64,000 nt of DNA from Chara braunii (GCA_003427395.1 BFEA01000308.1:800537-864536), one strand, 5' to 3'. Positions 8,936 to 20,873 are shown, counted from the first letter of the stretch. A program made the numbers and translations. Notes: generated from the letters alone by a model not told the origin.

Positions 8936-11017
8936 GGTAGGGTCGGATGAGGAGTAGCGGATCTGGACGCAAAATCGTGCCAGGTACGGGCTGCGCAGGA
9001 GGGGAAATCGACAGGGGAAGTTGAGAGGAAGGTGTAGACTTACCTGCCCTGCCACCTTAGCCGTGATTGTTGTTTGGCTGTTGTTTGCCTTGCTCGGTCT
9101 GCTGTTTGCCTCTCCGACGACTTTAGGCAGACCCGGCCCCGTTAACAGACGGATGTAGTAAGGGGCTCAAAGGTGCTACCGAGTATAGAAGGCGGACAGA
9201 AGGGAAAGGGCGATGCCCACCTGGCCAAGTTGTAACTGTGGCCGCGAGGTTGCGAAATCACGGTGGGCTTACAACGCACCTGCAAAATTTTATGCACCAA
9301 GGGGGAAAACGAAAGTGGGGCTGTTCCTTGGTCCTATGGGTGGTAGTGCATGGTAGTTTTTGGTTGATGGAGTGCTTCGTCTGAGGAGTTCGGGATGTTG
9401 TCTGGGTTTTGAGGAGGAAGACCGTGTCGGTGTTCTGCTGGTCTTCTCGTCTCAAGGAAGTGGCTGCCTTTGTATACCATTGTGCTGGCGACTGCTGTGT
9501 TTTGTGCCCACGACCGCGTCTGAGCTGTGGCCAGGCTGTGTTCAAAAGGGCTAGAACAGCTCGGGAAGGCACTTCGATCCCAGCTTGTGCGGTGCCAGGA
9601 AAGGGTTGGAACAGTATGGACTGAGACGAGAAACGGGGGAGTATCATGAGGATTTGCCCTGAGTCATGACCGGGTTTAGTACGTGAAGAGGGAGAACGGA
9701 GCGGGCTGTCTGCAGCTGTTAATCGGGTTGAGAAAACGGTCAGGTGCATTCATACATAGGGTACTACGGCAGAGAGAAGAGGGGAACAACAGGAGAGGGG
9801 CAAAGGTAGTACCTGGTGGTGGTGTACAGGAAGTAAAATTGACAAATACTTGCCTGTATCTGTGGAAGACTTACCTACTGCATGATGCGTTGTTCGGCCT
9901 GTTGGACGGAGGAGCCTGCCTGTTAACCGTTGCCTATAGATGCCCACTGCTGCCCACAGCTGCGTACTACGGGCATGCTGTGGATGACTGTTGCACACTG
10001 CTCTATACGGCTGCGGTGGCTGCGTATTGTGCACAAGCTGCTGCTACGAGATGGGCACAGACTGTTACTGTTGCCATTGACCGCCGCTGCGTGCTGCTGC
10101 TGTGCTTGTTGGCTGCGGCATATGACTGCATGTTGTTGCGGGCTACGGTATGCTGCGGCATACTGTTGCATGCTGCTGTGACTGCTGTTGATTGTTGCCT
10201 TGCTGCTGGCCACCGCTGTATGCAAGCTGCCGATGACTGTTGATAATTGTCGCTGCTGCTGGTGACTGTTGGTGATTGCTGCTGTTGGTGTTGACTGCCA
10301 TTGAGCATCGCTGCTGCTGGTGCTTGCCGCTGTTGACTGATTCCGACTGCTATACAGCCGCGATTAAGCCGAGGAGAGGTGGTGTGACTTGGGGAGCTGG
10401 TCAGGCTGGACAAGTAGGGGGTTGGTGCTGCGAGTTAGGGGGTCGCCAGGGGGTTGATTCCGACAGTTTGACTTCAGTGGTTGGCCAAGCTATCAGTTGG
10501 TCGCCATTGCGGGGCCCTCACGCGACTAAAGATAACAAGGCCCTCTCTCGTGAGTCTGAGGTGCACCCTTCTTGGATCTGAGAGTCTCAAAACCTTCTCG
10601 ATCTGCCCTTCTTACTCTAAGTCTAGTCTGTTGGTTACGAGAGGAAGGCGGCAGGCGGGATTGCAACCCGTGGGTCAGCATCAAGACTCTGTGGGGTGTT
10701 GTCCCACCGATTGCGGGAGCTCTGCCGGAACCTAGGCGAGGTTCTCGAGGCAGGAAACCATCAGGTAATTCATCCTTACCTGTACAACCTACTACACTCA
10801 TGTTTGCCTATCCTGCATGTAGCTTGATTGACGTATGCATGCCTGTCCCTATGATTTGTACTTCTCCTTTAAGATATAACCAGACTAAGGAAAAGAACGC
10901 ATGTATAATATCAGTTTCAGCTTCTTTGCCTGATTGAAAGCAGATTGTGAGGTTGCATCTGGGGGAAGGGTGGGAGGAAGACAGTATTGCATTAAGTTTG
11001 ACCGGGTCAACCAAAGG

Positions 11018-11744
11018 CTGGACCTGTTCCATAAGTTTGGGAAGGCCCAGTGCTGTGTTTTATTTTGTATTGCCTGGAGAACCAAACATGTTTCATAAGT
11101 TTGGGTGGTCTGGTTGCTCTGACTTGTGAGGGCTGAATGTGATTGTTTTTCAGGGACCAAGCAAGTTCCATAAGTTTAGGTGGCTTGGTCGCCGTGTTTA
11201 CTTTGGGGTTTTGTCAGTTTCTTTAGTTTCTGAACGAGGAGGTCTGAGCATGGTCCATAAGTTTGGGTACCTTAGCCTCTTCTTGTTTTGGCTTTTGGAA
11301 GAATTAAACCAGACAGAGGACCAAGACATGTTCCATAAGTTTGGGTGGTCTTGGTCCAACGCCTCGCACATGCGGGAACCAGAAGGCTATAACTTTGTTA
11401 TATCTTATTACTATATTATCCATGAACAGGCTAGTCAGACAGGGTTCCATAAGTTTCGGTGGTCTGACTATAGCTTATCACCAACTGAAGGGAGTATTAA
11501 CTAAGAATAAAATTGGGGTACGAAGGGGCAGACTGAGTCTTGAACTGAAAATGATCGACTCAGTTATATGCTACCTCAAAAGACTAAGTGCAGACAATGA
11601 TATAAACTTTGGATACTTAAACAGTTCAGGGCGACTAGGGAGGCCTGGTCATATGCCCAAAGAAGAGAAAAATTGTTGTGCCCTTTGTCTGTGTATACTT
11701 CCTGGTTGGGCTAGACATGTTTCATAAGTTTAGGTGGTCTAGCC
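11018..11744 (+). repeat. Array of seven stem-loops with a common loop (LTR1)
   Basis: Seven copies of a loop reading TTCCATAAGTTTGGGTG with small changes, each flanked by a different but self-complementary stem. Stems: CTGGACC/GGCCCAG (11018, 11044); AACCAAAC/GTCTGGTT (11080, 11108); GACCAAGC/GCTTGGTC (11155, 11183); AGG-CTGAG-type with a bulge (about 11240, 11270); GGACCAAGAC/GTCTTGGTCC (11318, 11348); TAGTCAGAC/GTCTGACTA (11432, 11462); GGCTAGAC/GTCTAGCC (11709, 11737). Several stems are perfect over 8-10 bp. Constant loops with changing but paired stems imply selection on a folded RNA or DNA structure. Function unknown. Confidence 0.8.
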
Positions 11745-12039
11745 TTATGCCCTAGGTAAGCTGGGTATAAGGGAATAAATCACTGAAGGACTACGAACTA
11801 TTGTTTGCTAAATTGACTTGGGGATGGTGAGAGCGCTTACCTTTGTGGTTTGGCATGCATGTGATTGAGGGGTGCCACTACCTAGTTTGAGTTTCAGTTG
11901 ATAGGTAGTTGCTTTAGTTGTTCGCCACGTGCTAGAGTCATAGGAATTAGATTCAATTCCTGCATTTTCTGAGCTAAGTTCTTTTACTTAGATCAAATTC
12001 TGCATTTTCTGGATCTTTTATTATATTTTGGTCTTGTAT

Positions 12040-12328
12040 AAATCTTGGCAAGCCACTTTCCCTACGGGAAGCGCTGCCGAAATTTCTAACAAACCAAAGA
12101 GTTGGTCAAACTTTGTATTTTCCAGGGTCCAGTTCTTTTTGACTTTTTAACTTAGTATAAATCTGGATAGTCTTCCTTTTTAAAGGAAGTGTTGCCCAAA
12201 TTTCTGCTAAGTTCAGGAAGTTAAACAAAATCGGACCTGGGAAAGTCAAAGCCATTTCAGATTCTGGATTTGACTTTGTATAAATTTTGGAATAGCACTT
12301 TCTTTACGGGAAGCGCTGCCGAAATTTT
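12040..12328 (+). repeat. Array of three larger stem-loops (LTR1)
   Basis: Three cassettes at about 12040-12085, 12159-12202 and 12281-12328. Each begins TATAAAT-T-GG and ends CC-AAATTT, with an inner hairpin (CTTTCCC..GGGAAG; CTTCC..GGAAG; CTTT..GGGAAG). The inverted LTR3 keeps three cassettes at 28735-29025 with changed but still pairing inner stems (for example CTCCTTTT..AAAAGGAG). LTR2 keeps the first two before its truncation. The first 900 bases after the array (12330-13050) and 13400-14600 show nothing further that I can name. Confidence 0.65.
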
Positions 12329-14607
12329 CATAATTTAGAGGAGTTAGAGGAGTAGATTATGTTTCGACAGGTGGTGACGTATGTAGGGGAGACTATGTCA
12401 AGGTCCACCTTTGCTTAGGTACTGTATAGAGACAGACTTAGGCTTAGTTAAGTAAGGTTCACTTGAGTAAGATCGTGATATGGAGATGGTTTTCCATGAA
12501 CTTATAGACTTAGTTTGAGATTGGTCTGTTTTGTGTTACAGGTCTCCTTGATCGATTGATTCAGGACTTGGGCTAGATTCAGCGTGATCCTACAAGGATG
12601 ACCTTCTGTTATCGCTAATAATAGGTCGTTTGCCGATCGGTCGGGTTACGACTCAACCCCAATTCACTCTTAATATTCAACCTAAAAAGGCTTTAGCCCT
12701 GGTGATTTTTCTGTTTTGTTAAGGTTTCATCCGGACTTTTATTGAATGGCCATTTCACAAAGGTACTGAGTATTTAATTGTGGTTGGGGGGCTTGCATGG
12801 CTAAAGCGAGGGGTATGAGTATAGAGGTTGGTTGGAGTTGACTCCGTGCAGTGAGTGGACTTTGTTGAACTTTTGATGTGATTGCAGGTGTGTTCTATGG
12901 TTCGGATTTTGGATTTGACTGTCTACGATCATACCTATACATTTGGTTGTGAGGAGCCCGACTGTGATTGTGAGAAGTGATCGTCACATACTTATCCCCC
13001 TTGTATGTATATATATGTGTGTACCTATATTGGAAGTTCGCATGACCCAAGGGGCCAGCGTATTAAGGGTTAAATAGGGGTGAGGTAGGCAGAAAGCCCC
13101 CGCCTCTTGATTGTATACTTCTTTTGAGTTCCTAGTCGGACGTTGGTCCTGGGCCGGGATTCAAGGTCCTTGTCCACGACACCCCAGGCCCTAGGCTCTG
13201 CAGAGAAGGAACCTTCCCTCGCGCAGAGCCTACCTGCCCTGCCCGACGAGACACCCAACCCAGAGGGCAAAGATGTCGCGGAGGCTGAACGGCATGTTCT
13301 TCATCCGTTCAATATTGTGAGGGGTAACCCCTCACGATATATTCCTTCAGCCATTCAATATCGGGAGGCCGAGACTGCGATCACCGCGTATGACTAGCAT
13401 CGCTGGTTGGTATGGGACAGACCTGCAACCGCGCAACTTTATATCAAAGTCTTGCGCACGACGTTTCGCCGTCCTAGTAACTACAGTTATGAGATCAATG
13501 GATTGATATGTATGCCTAAGTGTCCGGCAGTGGTGTAGGCCGTGTCGCCGACCAAAAGAAAAATGGGGGTACCCAAGTCATGATTCCGGGGCGGGGAGAC
13601 CTCGTCCTATACTTCGCTTTTTAAGACTTATCATTGTTGAACGTTATAGTCCGTGGCAGCCGTCAAAGTCAAACCCCTTGACTTTTGTCCAGGCCGGGAG
13701 TGGGGCTCATCTCCAGGGTCGTAAGAAACGACTGCCACCACAGGTAAGGACTTGTGTGCCACCCACTCTACATAGGGTGCAGAAGAGGGTGTGTGGTCTT
13801 CAGCCGCGCATGACGGTTGTCTAGCGCCGAGAGATTAACCCCTCGAGGCGCGTGTTAGCCGACACTTGAGTGTCGATGGTGACTCTCGATTACTACCCAG
13901 GGCCGCATGATTATGGGTACTACATAGTACGTCATCTTCACGACTGCTTGCATACGTTGGCATTGCAAATCGATATGAGAAGGCCCTGCGTCCGCACGGG
14001 TTTATACCAAGTCTCGCACGTGACGGCTAACCGATTTCAGCGTCAAAAAGTTATGGGAAGGCTACCGAGGGACTAGGAGCGTTATCGCGTTGGTTATGTT
14101 GCGTCGTTTTCGTGCGTATGTTGTGTGTGTGTGCGTTATTTCTATGTTATAGTGGTGTGCGCGTGGTATATGGGATGCGTCCTAGTCGACCAGCGACGAG
14201 TCACGCTTGGGACCTCAACCCCCCAAGATGTCGGTTCGCGTGCGGGTCCGACAGAGGCGTAGTACCGCTCGTACCCCCTATGCTACAGCGAACGAGAAAC
14301 GCCCTCGGCTGGTCCACCTCTGCGATTGCAGCTGAATAGCCTTCGTACTGTGGACTGGTAGCTCGGCGGGGATACACCCACCGAAGGGAGGTGACAGCTC
14401 CCGTAAGGTGGAGGTAAGTCGTGCCTCGCGTAGTCCCTATCCTGTCGTAGGGGCTCGCGAGAGGTATGGCTGGCGCACTCGGCCGAAGCGGCTTGCGAAA
14501 GCTCCATGTATGTATCGCAACGAGGATTAATATCCGACTCCTGCGTGACGCGGCTGGGAGGGTCCCGCGCTACCCCTGAGTAGTGCCGAGCCGACGCGCT
14601 CGATAGG

Positions 14608-14626
14608 TGGCGCCGTTGTCGGGGAT
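14608..14626 (+). promoter_or_regulatory. Primer-binding site, tRNA-Asp type
   Basis: TGGCGCCGTTGTCGGGGAT lies two bases after the LTR1 end. It complements the 3' end of plant tRNA-Asp(GTC) with one mismatch (known PBS TGGCGCCGTTGCCGGGGAT). This fixes the LTR end and the element orientation. Confidence 0.9.
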
Positions 14627-14971
14627 AACAGATTGCCTGCCGTTGTCCCTGGTGGAACGACATCCGGGTGTTAAAGTAAGGAGAAAATCAGGCATGAATA
14701 GGAAGATCTGAAGTAAGTCTATAAGTAGGACTGTACAAGGATCTTATGGCTATATGGATGACTAAAATGAATCTGCAGAAGACTCATAGTGAGAATAGAC
14801 TTTATGGGAGTAAGTCTGGGAATGAAGAGAATGGCAGTGTCGACTGAGTCTAAAGTGTCTAGGCGATAAGTGGTCAGTTCGATGGGATAGCGATGGGTTG
14901 AGGCACGGAGTGAAGTTTGGTTCTTACCTCTTTTTGTAACAGGAAAGTTAAGTGAAGAGCAGACTGCCAGA

Positions 14972-17900
14972 ATGTCGGGAGGCATAAGCGACAGTTCAGG
15001 AAAAGTCCTGACCCTCGACGATCTCATCGAGGCGATGGGCAAGCGGGAGAAAATGCCAAGTAATGTCCCCAAAGTTGACACCTTCCACTTCAAAGGAGAA
15101 CGAGTGTCCGACTGGCTGGACTTGGTTGACCAAGCACTGGTGGGATTGACGGATACGGTAAAGTTCCAACGGATCATGAAGTATGTACTTCATGGGCACC
15201 ATCAGGAGGTGCAGAAGGTGGTCGACGACGCCAATGGCAATTGGGCTAGGTTCAGAGAAGGGATGCAAAGGAAATACAGGCTGGGCAACGGCCTGCTGAC
15301 CACGACAGATTTAGAGGCCATGAACAAAGATGATTTCACCACCATTTGAGCATTCTTGCAGGAGTTCAAGAAAAGGGCGAGAAAAGTACACGGGATATCA
15401 AAGGAGGCGCAGTGCGCCATCTTCCTGGGGTTGCTCACCGTGTCAGACGCCTATGAGCTAACGAGCCATGGGGGAGGAAACGCGAAACTCACCTGGGCTA
15501 CTATCAACAAAGGGGTGGAGGATGGAAGCCTAGACCAGGTGGAGCAACACGAGGTGCGTCTACTAAGGCAGAAAAGGAAAGAAAGGGACGCCTCAGCGTC
15601 CGGGACACCCAGAGTGAAAAAGATTATCACCGATGTACTAACAGAGTTAGACTCGGTAATACAAAGGAAGGTGACGACGACAATCCAAGGAAAGGCCAAG
15701 GAAGCCGTGGTAGAGGAGGCTGCCCAGGAAGGGTGGGAAGAAGAGGAGCCGGTACCTCCGCACCTCACGAAGGCGCAACGCAAGCAGTGCAATCTAGCAC
15801 AAGGGGGGCAAGGTTCTGGGAAAGGGCAGGTACCCCAAGCAGTGGTAGCTGCATCTCCAAGTACGTCGGCACCTTCAAGTAGTACGGGTCCGTAGCAAGC
15901 AGCAGTTCCACCGTTCGGGCAGTGGCCATGGCTCGTAATCAACACATATGTGCCTTGGGGAGGGCCGGCACCTTTTGAACCGGTAATACCCTACGCGGGG
16001 CCCCAAACAAGTATGCCGCCTCCAAGCTACCCCGCCGCCCAGACTCAACCTGCGGTACCACCTCCCGCGCCTACACAAAGTTCCCAGGGTAGTGTGGCGG
16101 CTGGTGGTAATCAAGACCAAGGGAATCAGGGGAATGGAGGGAGAGGCGGTGGGAGAGGACGCGGTAGGAACGGCGGTGGCCGAGGAGGCCAGTGGGGTAA
16201 CGAAGGCTATAAGGGTCAGGGAAATCAAGGTAGCCAAGGGAACCAGGGCGGCGGAAGAACCCGCTTTAATTGGAGGACCGTTATATGTCAGCATTGTGAC
16301 AAGCAAGGTCACACTATACGGTTCTGCAACACAAGGCGGGAAGATGAGAGAAATGGGCTGATCGATTCTAATATGGATGGAGACATATACGATCAGTTTG
16401 GGAAGTATATTGATAGGAAGGCTGGCGGAGTAAGAGCGGAGGCCCAACGAAGATTGGCAGCGCGACAACCACATCCTGCCACGTTCAGGCTGTGGAAGGA
16501 ATGAGAGGACCCACCAATTGCAATAGAGGAAGTGGGAAGTGATGAGGAAGTGACTCAGAGGCTACAGGCAGGGGACATAAATAAAGAGCCCATAGTCATC
16601 GAGTCAGGAGACGATGATGAAGAGGAAAGGGTAGAACCGGCGGCGGTCCTGCTAGGGAAGATGGAAGAGCTGCTAGACAAAGTGGGGAGGTACCAACGAA
16701 AGCTGGTAGGTCTCTGCGAAGAGATACAGGAGTGGAGGGTTAACCTCCCCAAGATCTTCCTCTATGATTTTGACCCAGAGTCCATGCCAGGGCGACCTGG
16801 GGTGGCCACTATAGGGTCAGGCCCTCGATCTGGAATGTTGACAAGACCTCCTACACCACAAGGGAGGCTGGCCCAGGCAGCCCGTACTCGAGGTCAGGCC
16901 AAGGCCAGTGCAAGTCAAGAACCTCCTCGAAAGGAGCCTGAGCCAGGGAAGAGGCAGGGGCTCTCCCAGATCCACCACCGCCCCACAGGCCGTATGGACT
17001 CAAGGAGATGTGGGAAAAATTCCTTGCCCAGCATGACAAGGATTTAACAGATCCAGGCAAGGCGGAAGTCGAGACCTCAAGGAATGCGGACGGGTACTTG
17101 GATCGAAGGATCCGCTCCTTGTCCAAGACATCCTTCGACAGATACATGATGTTGGAGACAGATCTGAGAGGGAAAGAGATGAGGGAGGTAGACCTTGGGG
17201 TGCGGTTAGAGGCCTTCGAGGCGGAGGTTCATGAACTCAGGGCAATGGTGGCTAGTCAGGCCGCCATTATTCAGGATTTGAGGCAGCAGTGTCGAGGCGG
17301 CATGGATGGGGCAGAGAGCAGCAGGCAGGGAGAGTAGGGGCAGCCGGGAAGCGGCGTGCCAGAGCAACCACCCGCGGCTGAACCTCAACAAGAAGCACCA
17401 ATGGGGAGAGTCATTCTGGAGCCTGAGGAGGCAAAGGCCAAGAGGGAAGTAGAGAGGGAAGCCTTCGAGTTCAGAGCCCCTACGGAACTTGCTATGCTAC
17501 CCACGATAACAGCTGACTCTACCATGTCACCTTCGGTTGAGGAGGGAGTACCGGCAGCCAATGGCGAGCCAGTCCAGGGCTCGACAGAGGGGTCTATGGA
17601 CGTGCTACTTGAGGCGGTTCACACTACGCAAGAGGGTGTGAGCCTATTTTCGCCAGAGCCTAGAATAGAGGAGACTCCTGAGAGTGAGATGGGAGGGGCG
17701 AGGGAAGACATCATCGAGGGCAGGCCCCATAGATTGGACACTCCTGAGTATGGGCCAGAAGGGATTGGGATACGACCAGAGCCTAGTCCCCGAGAGTTGG
17801 AGATTGGACCTGAGGAACCCATGGACAGGCCTCAGAGCTATGAGTTAGGCAGAGAGGCCAGTGAGACTCCATCATCGCCAGCGCCCCAGCGAAAGAAGAA

Positions 17901-18117
17901 GAGGCCGAGGAAGTCATTTGACCCAACCTGTTTCTTCTGCACAAAGGGGGAGCACAGGGCTTTGCAGTGTCCCAAGTTTCTGAAGGATCTGGCTGAAGGA
18001 AAAGTCTCGGAAAGTGGTGGGAAGATGTATGATAGACAGGGTAGGGCAGTAGAGCGATCTGCCGATGGAGGTAGAGCTCAGTTGTACAGGCAGAACCAGG
18101 AGGAGATGAGTGAGTAG
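14972..18117 (+). pseudogene. gag: gag of the giant-LTR element: capsid region and two zinc knuckles, decayed
   Basis: The frame starts MSGGISDSSGKVLTLDDLIE, 350 bases after the PBS. It has capsid-like helices (WLDLVDQALVGL..KYVLHG; FREGMQRKYRLGNG; EFKKRARKVH), a Gly/Arg-rich stretch at about 16130-16260, a first CCHC knuckle at 16286-16327 (C-QH-C-DKQG-H-TIRF-C), a coiled-coil-like segment near 17160-17290, an acidic Pro/Glu-rich linker, and a second CCHC knuckle at 17929-17970 (C-FF-C-TKGE-H-RALQ-C). Both knuckles are followed by a similar tail, YDQFGKYIDRKAGGVRA and YDRQGRAVERSADGGRA. Breaks: TGA 15347, TAG 15893, TGA 16502, a frameshift near 16970, TAG 17335. The first TGA is a glycine codon in the inverted copy, so it is a lesion rather than programmed. 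No protease, RT or integrase follows. Confidence 0.8.
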
Positions 18118-20050
18118 GGACTGGTTCACCTAAGTAGGGGTAGATGTTTCTCTATTGACCTTGCTGTTACTTGGGCAGGTAGACGCCTATGTCGTTGAGT
18201 GTACAGATGGGGACAACATGTAAAATAGGGTGTGTACACTAAGTGACAGTAGAATTCTGAGTTGTTTTGAGGACTTTCTTGTACAGTTGACCACGTACTA
18301 TATTCAGAGTGACATGAGTTGTTTTGTATGGGTCATGAGACGAGATTATTCTTGTATGTTTTAGGGTGAGACATCTCATCCCTGAGTGTATTTCTGAGTT
18401 GAGTACTACGTAAGATTACCCTTTGTACGTGACGATCACGCTCACTCTCACATGTGTGGTTTTATCCTGATGCCTGATGGTTTTGTGTGAAAGATGTATG
18501 AGAGACATCTTGTGTGGTATGTGCCTTGTGAATGAGAATGAATGCGAACTACCTACTCTTCGGTATACTTGTGCGATCTGCCCACGGGCAGGTGAGAGGG
18601 CCAGGTATAAGGATAGGAAGTGCAGTCTGTCTCTGTGAAAGTGTGAGAATCCTAAGGAATTTGTGAGTCCCTGAGACTCAAATGCTTGCCATGCCAAATG
18701 TTTATCGTATGAGTTGTGACGAGGACCCATAAGTTGGTCTCTCAGTTGAGTTGTTTTATGATAAAGGTGCCTTTGGTGAGGAGGCAGTCTTTTGTTTATT
18801 GGAAGACTCATCTTCTGAGAGGGGAAGATGTGTTAATAAGAGGTCATGTGGAAGTCCGTCCTAGAGAGAGAGGGATGGCTGGGAGACCTATAGAGTGTCC
18901 CTTATATAAAGGGTGGGTAATAGATTTGATGGCATGGTAGGCTGGTATTGAATGATAAAGTCTGACGAGAAAGACCATGTTGTTGCTTGGCCACTGTTGG
19001 GAATTTTTGAAGGGTCGCAAATGGTTTTATTCAGGAGGTGTCACTGGGATGTGTGGCTTCTTGCTCTCATCAAGTAAGGCAGTCACGGTCTTATGTAGCT
19101 AGCGGTGATTTTTGTTTGTGAATGTAGAAAGGTGACCGTGATTCTCTGTGTGTCCCACAGGGGACTAGTAAATACCTTTTTTGTGTGACAGACCTCTGCG
19201 TAGTCCTGCAGTAGGCCTGTATTGTTGTGACACACCGTTCAGCCACTTGTGCTAATCTTGGGGCATTTATGAGAATACCAAGCTAACGGTAAAGTTTAGC
19301 ATCACTAGGGCGCAACCCCTAGTGTCGGTTGCTGGTCGGCGCAACCTGAACAGCGGGCCTACGTCATGCCTAGGGAGTAAAGACTTAAAAGGGGGTGTGT
19401 CCACCTAGGAGGGTTTTACCCCTGCGGACCGGCGTGGGATAGGAGTTGAGTCAAGTCTTTTTGAGTCCTGATTGAATGTTTATCAGAAAGCCTATCGCAG
19501 CGCAACCTGCGAGGGCACTACCGCTGAACTAACAAATGTGGTGGACAGTAGATCTTGCACGATCACCCAGATTACAGTGGGCCAAGATGGAGACCTAGCC
19601 TCCCTGTACTAGACTGCGTGATGTATATTGAGGTAAGATATATACATATATATATTTGATTGTGGGAATCGTTGGAAGAAGGCGAAAGTGCCTTCTAAGG
19701 TGTCGGTTAGGGTCCGCGTCCTTGGTCGAAGTCCTGCTCGCAGGGTAGAGACCGAGGACACTTAACGAGAAGTCGGCGGTTGTCTAGGACAGAGGGGAGA
19801 GGACGGGTAAGAGGGGCCGCTGAGACTTATGTTGTAGTACGTATGTCCAGTACACCGGCGCCCTAGTGTCAGGGCAATGGAGACCCAGGTTGGAGCTCTG
19901 ACGGTATATAGTTATAAGGGCTTGGATTGTTGGAGGCCTCAACCCTGAGTCTGTCGGCTAATCGGATTGGTTCCTTTCTCGTCAGCATTTGGAGGGTGGA
20001 TGGATCTATAACTTTTTTATCTTGCGAAGCGACGGGGACGTCGCTTAATA
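18118..20050 (+). mobile_element. Non-coding 3' part of the internal region
   Basis: No coding frame with pol similarity is present. I see a TATATATACATATATATA patch near 19632-19655 and an 8-bp inverted repeat AAGCGACG/CGTCGCTT (20027-20034, 20039-20046) just before LTR2. A proper polypurine tract directly before LTR2 is missing; the nearest purine-rich stretch is about 19780-19820. The element therefore looks like a gag-only (TR-GAG-type) non-autonomous retrotransposon, or one whose 3' part was replaced. Confidence 0.6.
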
Positions 20051-20781
20051 TGCGAATACCCTGACAAGGGTATCCGCCCTAGTTTTTGCAAGTAACAGGG
20101 AGTAAGTTTAAAATCTAAGTATACCGCGCGAGTCGCGGCTACGTCTGTTGAGTTACCCTGATAGGATGGTTGACCAGGATAGAGCGTGCGTGGGCGTGCA
20201 GTATTAAGGCGCGCGGGTGATTCCTCCATTTGATTGGGTAGCCGGCTCAGGTGGCCGGCCTGATTTTGGTTGCTACTAGAATTAAAAGTCATGGATCTAC
20301 TCAGGACTGTTGACCACTGATAGACCGACGTACGAAGTGGGGTGCGAGGTAGTCATGATAAGAGAGGATAAGCCAATGCGGAGGCCTAACGATGACACGC
20401 TTAGTTAAAGGTAGGAATGGGGCCCGGGCTACTTCCTAGGCCTTGGGGCTGAGCAGCAGCTGTTTATACGGGATACCGCGCGCATCGGTACCAGGCTTGG
20501 GCATAACCCTAGAGGTTACGGTTCTGGACTCGCACAGTAGAGGTACAAAGATCGAGACCAGCAGGCAGCGAAGCGAAGCAACGTGAACGCCGTGAAGAAG
20601 GCCGAGGGGTTGAGGGCCCGCAAGGGCTATCCCCCTCAGCTTTTGTCGACCAGCCTGCCGACGAATTCGACCCGTGGGATTGGCCAGAGGCCAATAGCCC
20701 GTTCCTTCCCCCAAAATATCCGTTGTCGTAATTTCTCTTTTGTTATTTTATCTTTATTTTTCTCCGTCCCCCTTTGGCCCG

Positions 20782-20873
20782 GTCCGTCGAGGCATCCGTT
20801 AAGACTGGAACGATATAGAGAAGATTGGCGTGGCCCATGGACGAAGGCGGACTGCATATATTGAGGGACACTC
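20782..20873 (+). ncRNA. U6 snRNA-like module inside LTR2
   Basis: Nearly identical to 7721-7812, with AGAAGATTGGCGTGGCCC closer to U6 at one base. The 5' hairpin is disturbed (GTCCGTCGAGGCATCC). A C run and six T residues follow. Confidence 0.72.

Larger units (their letters stand above)
6979..14605 (+). mobile_element. LTR1, giant (7.6 kb) long terminal repeat of a gag-only retrotransposon
   Basis: Starts TGTCG and ends CGATA (CGACA in the inverted LTR3), so the ancestral ends were the 5-bp inverted TGTCG/CGACA typical of LTRs. It is followed after GG by a tRNA-Asp type PBS. The first 5.2 kb recurs at 20051-25829 and most of the length recurs inverted at 26853-33657. At 6991-7006 lies the perfect palindrome TACCCTTACAAGGGTA, kept in LTR3 and with one change in LTR2. 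Inside are a U6-like module (7721-7812), a short GA tract (8919-8935), CTG/TTG-rich sequence (9930-10360), two stem-loop arrays (11018-11744; 12040-12328) and, near the end, a partial internal duplication (about 13425-13475 resembles 13985-14035). Small open frames inside it are not conserved with LTR3, so I call no gene. Plant LTRs are usually under 5 kb, so this is exceptionally long. Confidence 0.8.

Noticed and set aside
9930-10360. Possible CRISPR or tandem array in TTG/CTG-rich sequence
   Set aside because: Degenerate triplet-rich sequence with no regular repeat-spacer structure; the window is eukaryotic.
11018-11744. CRISPR-like reading of the repeated ATAAGTTT units
   Set aside because: Spacing is irregular, the conserved part is the loop of a stem-loop, and the flanks are self-complementary, unlike CRISPR spacers.
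13143-14076. Small open frames near the end of LTR1
   Set aside because: The equivalent inverted sequence in LTR3 does not keep the frames, so they are not supported as genes.
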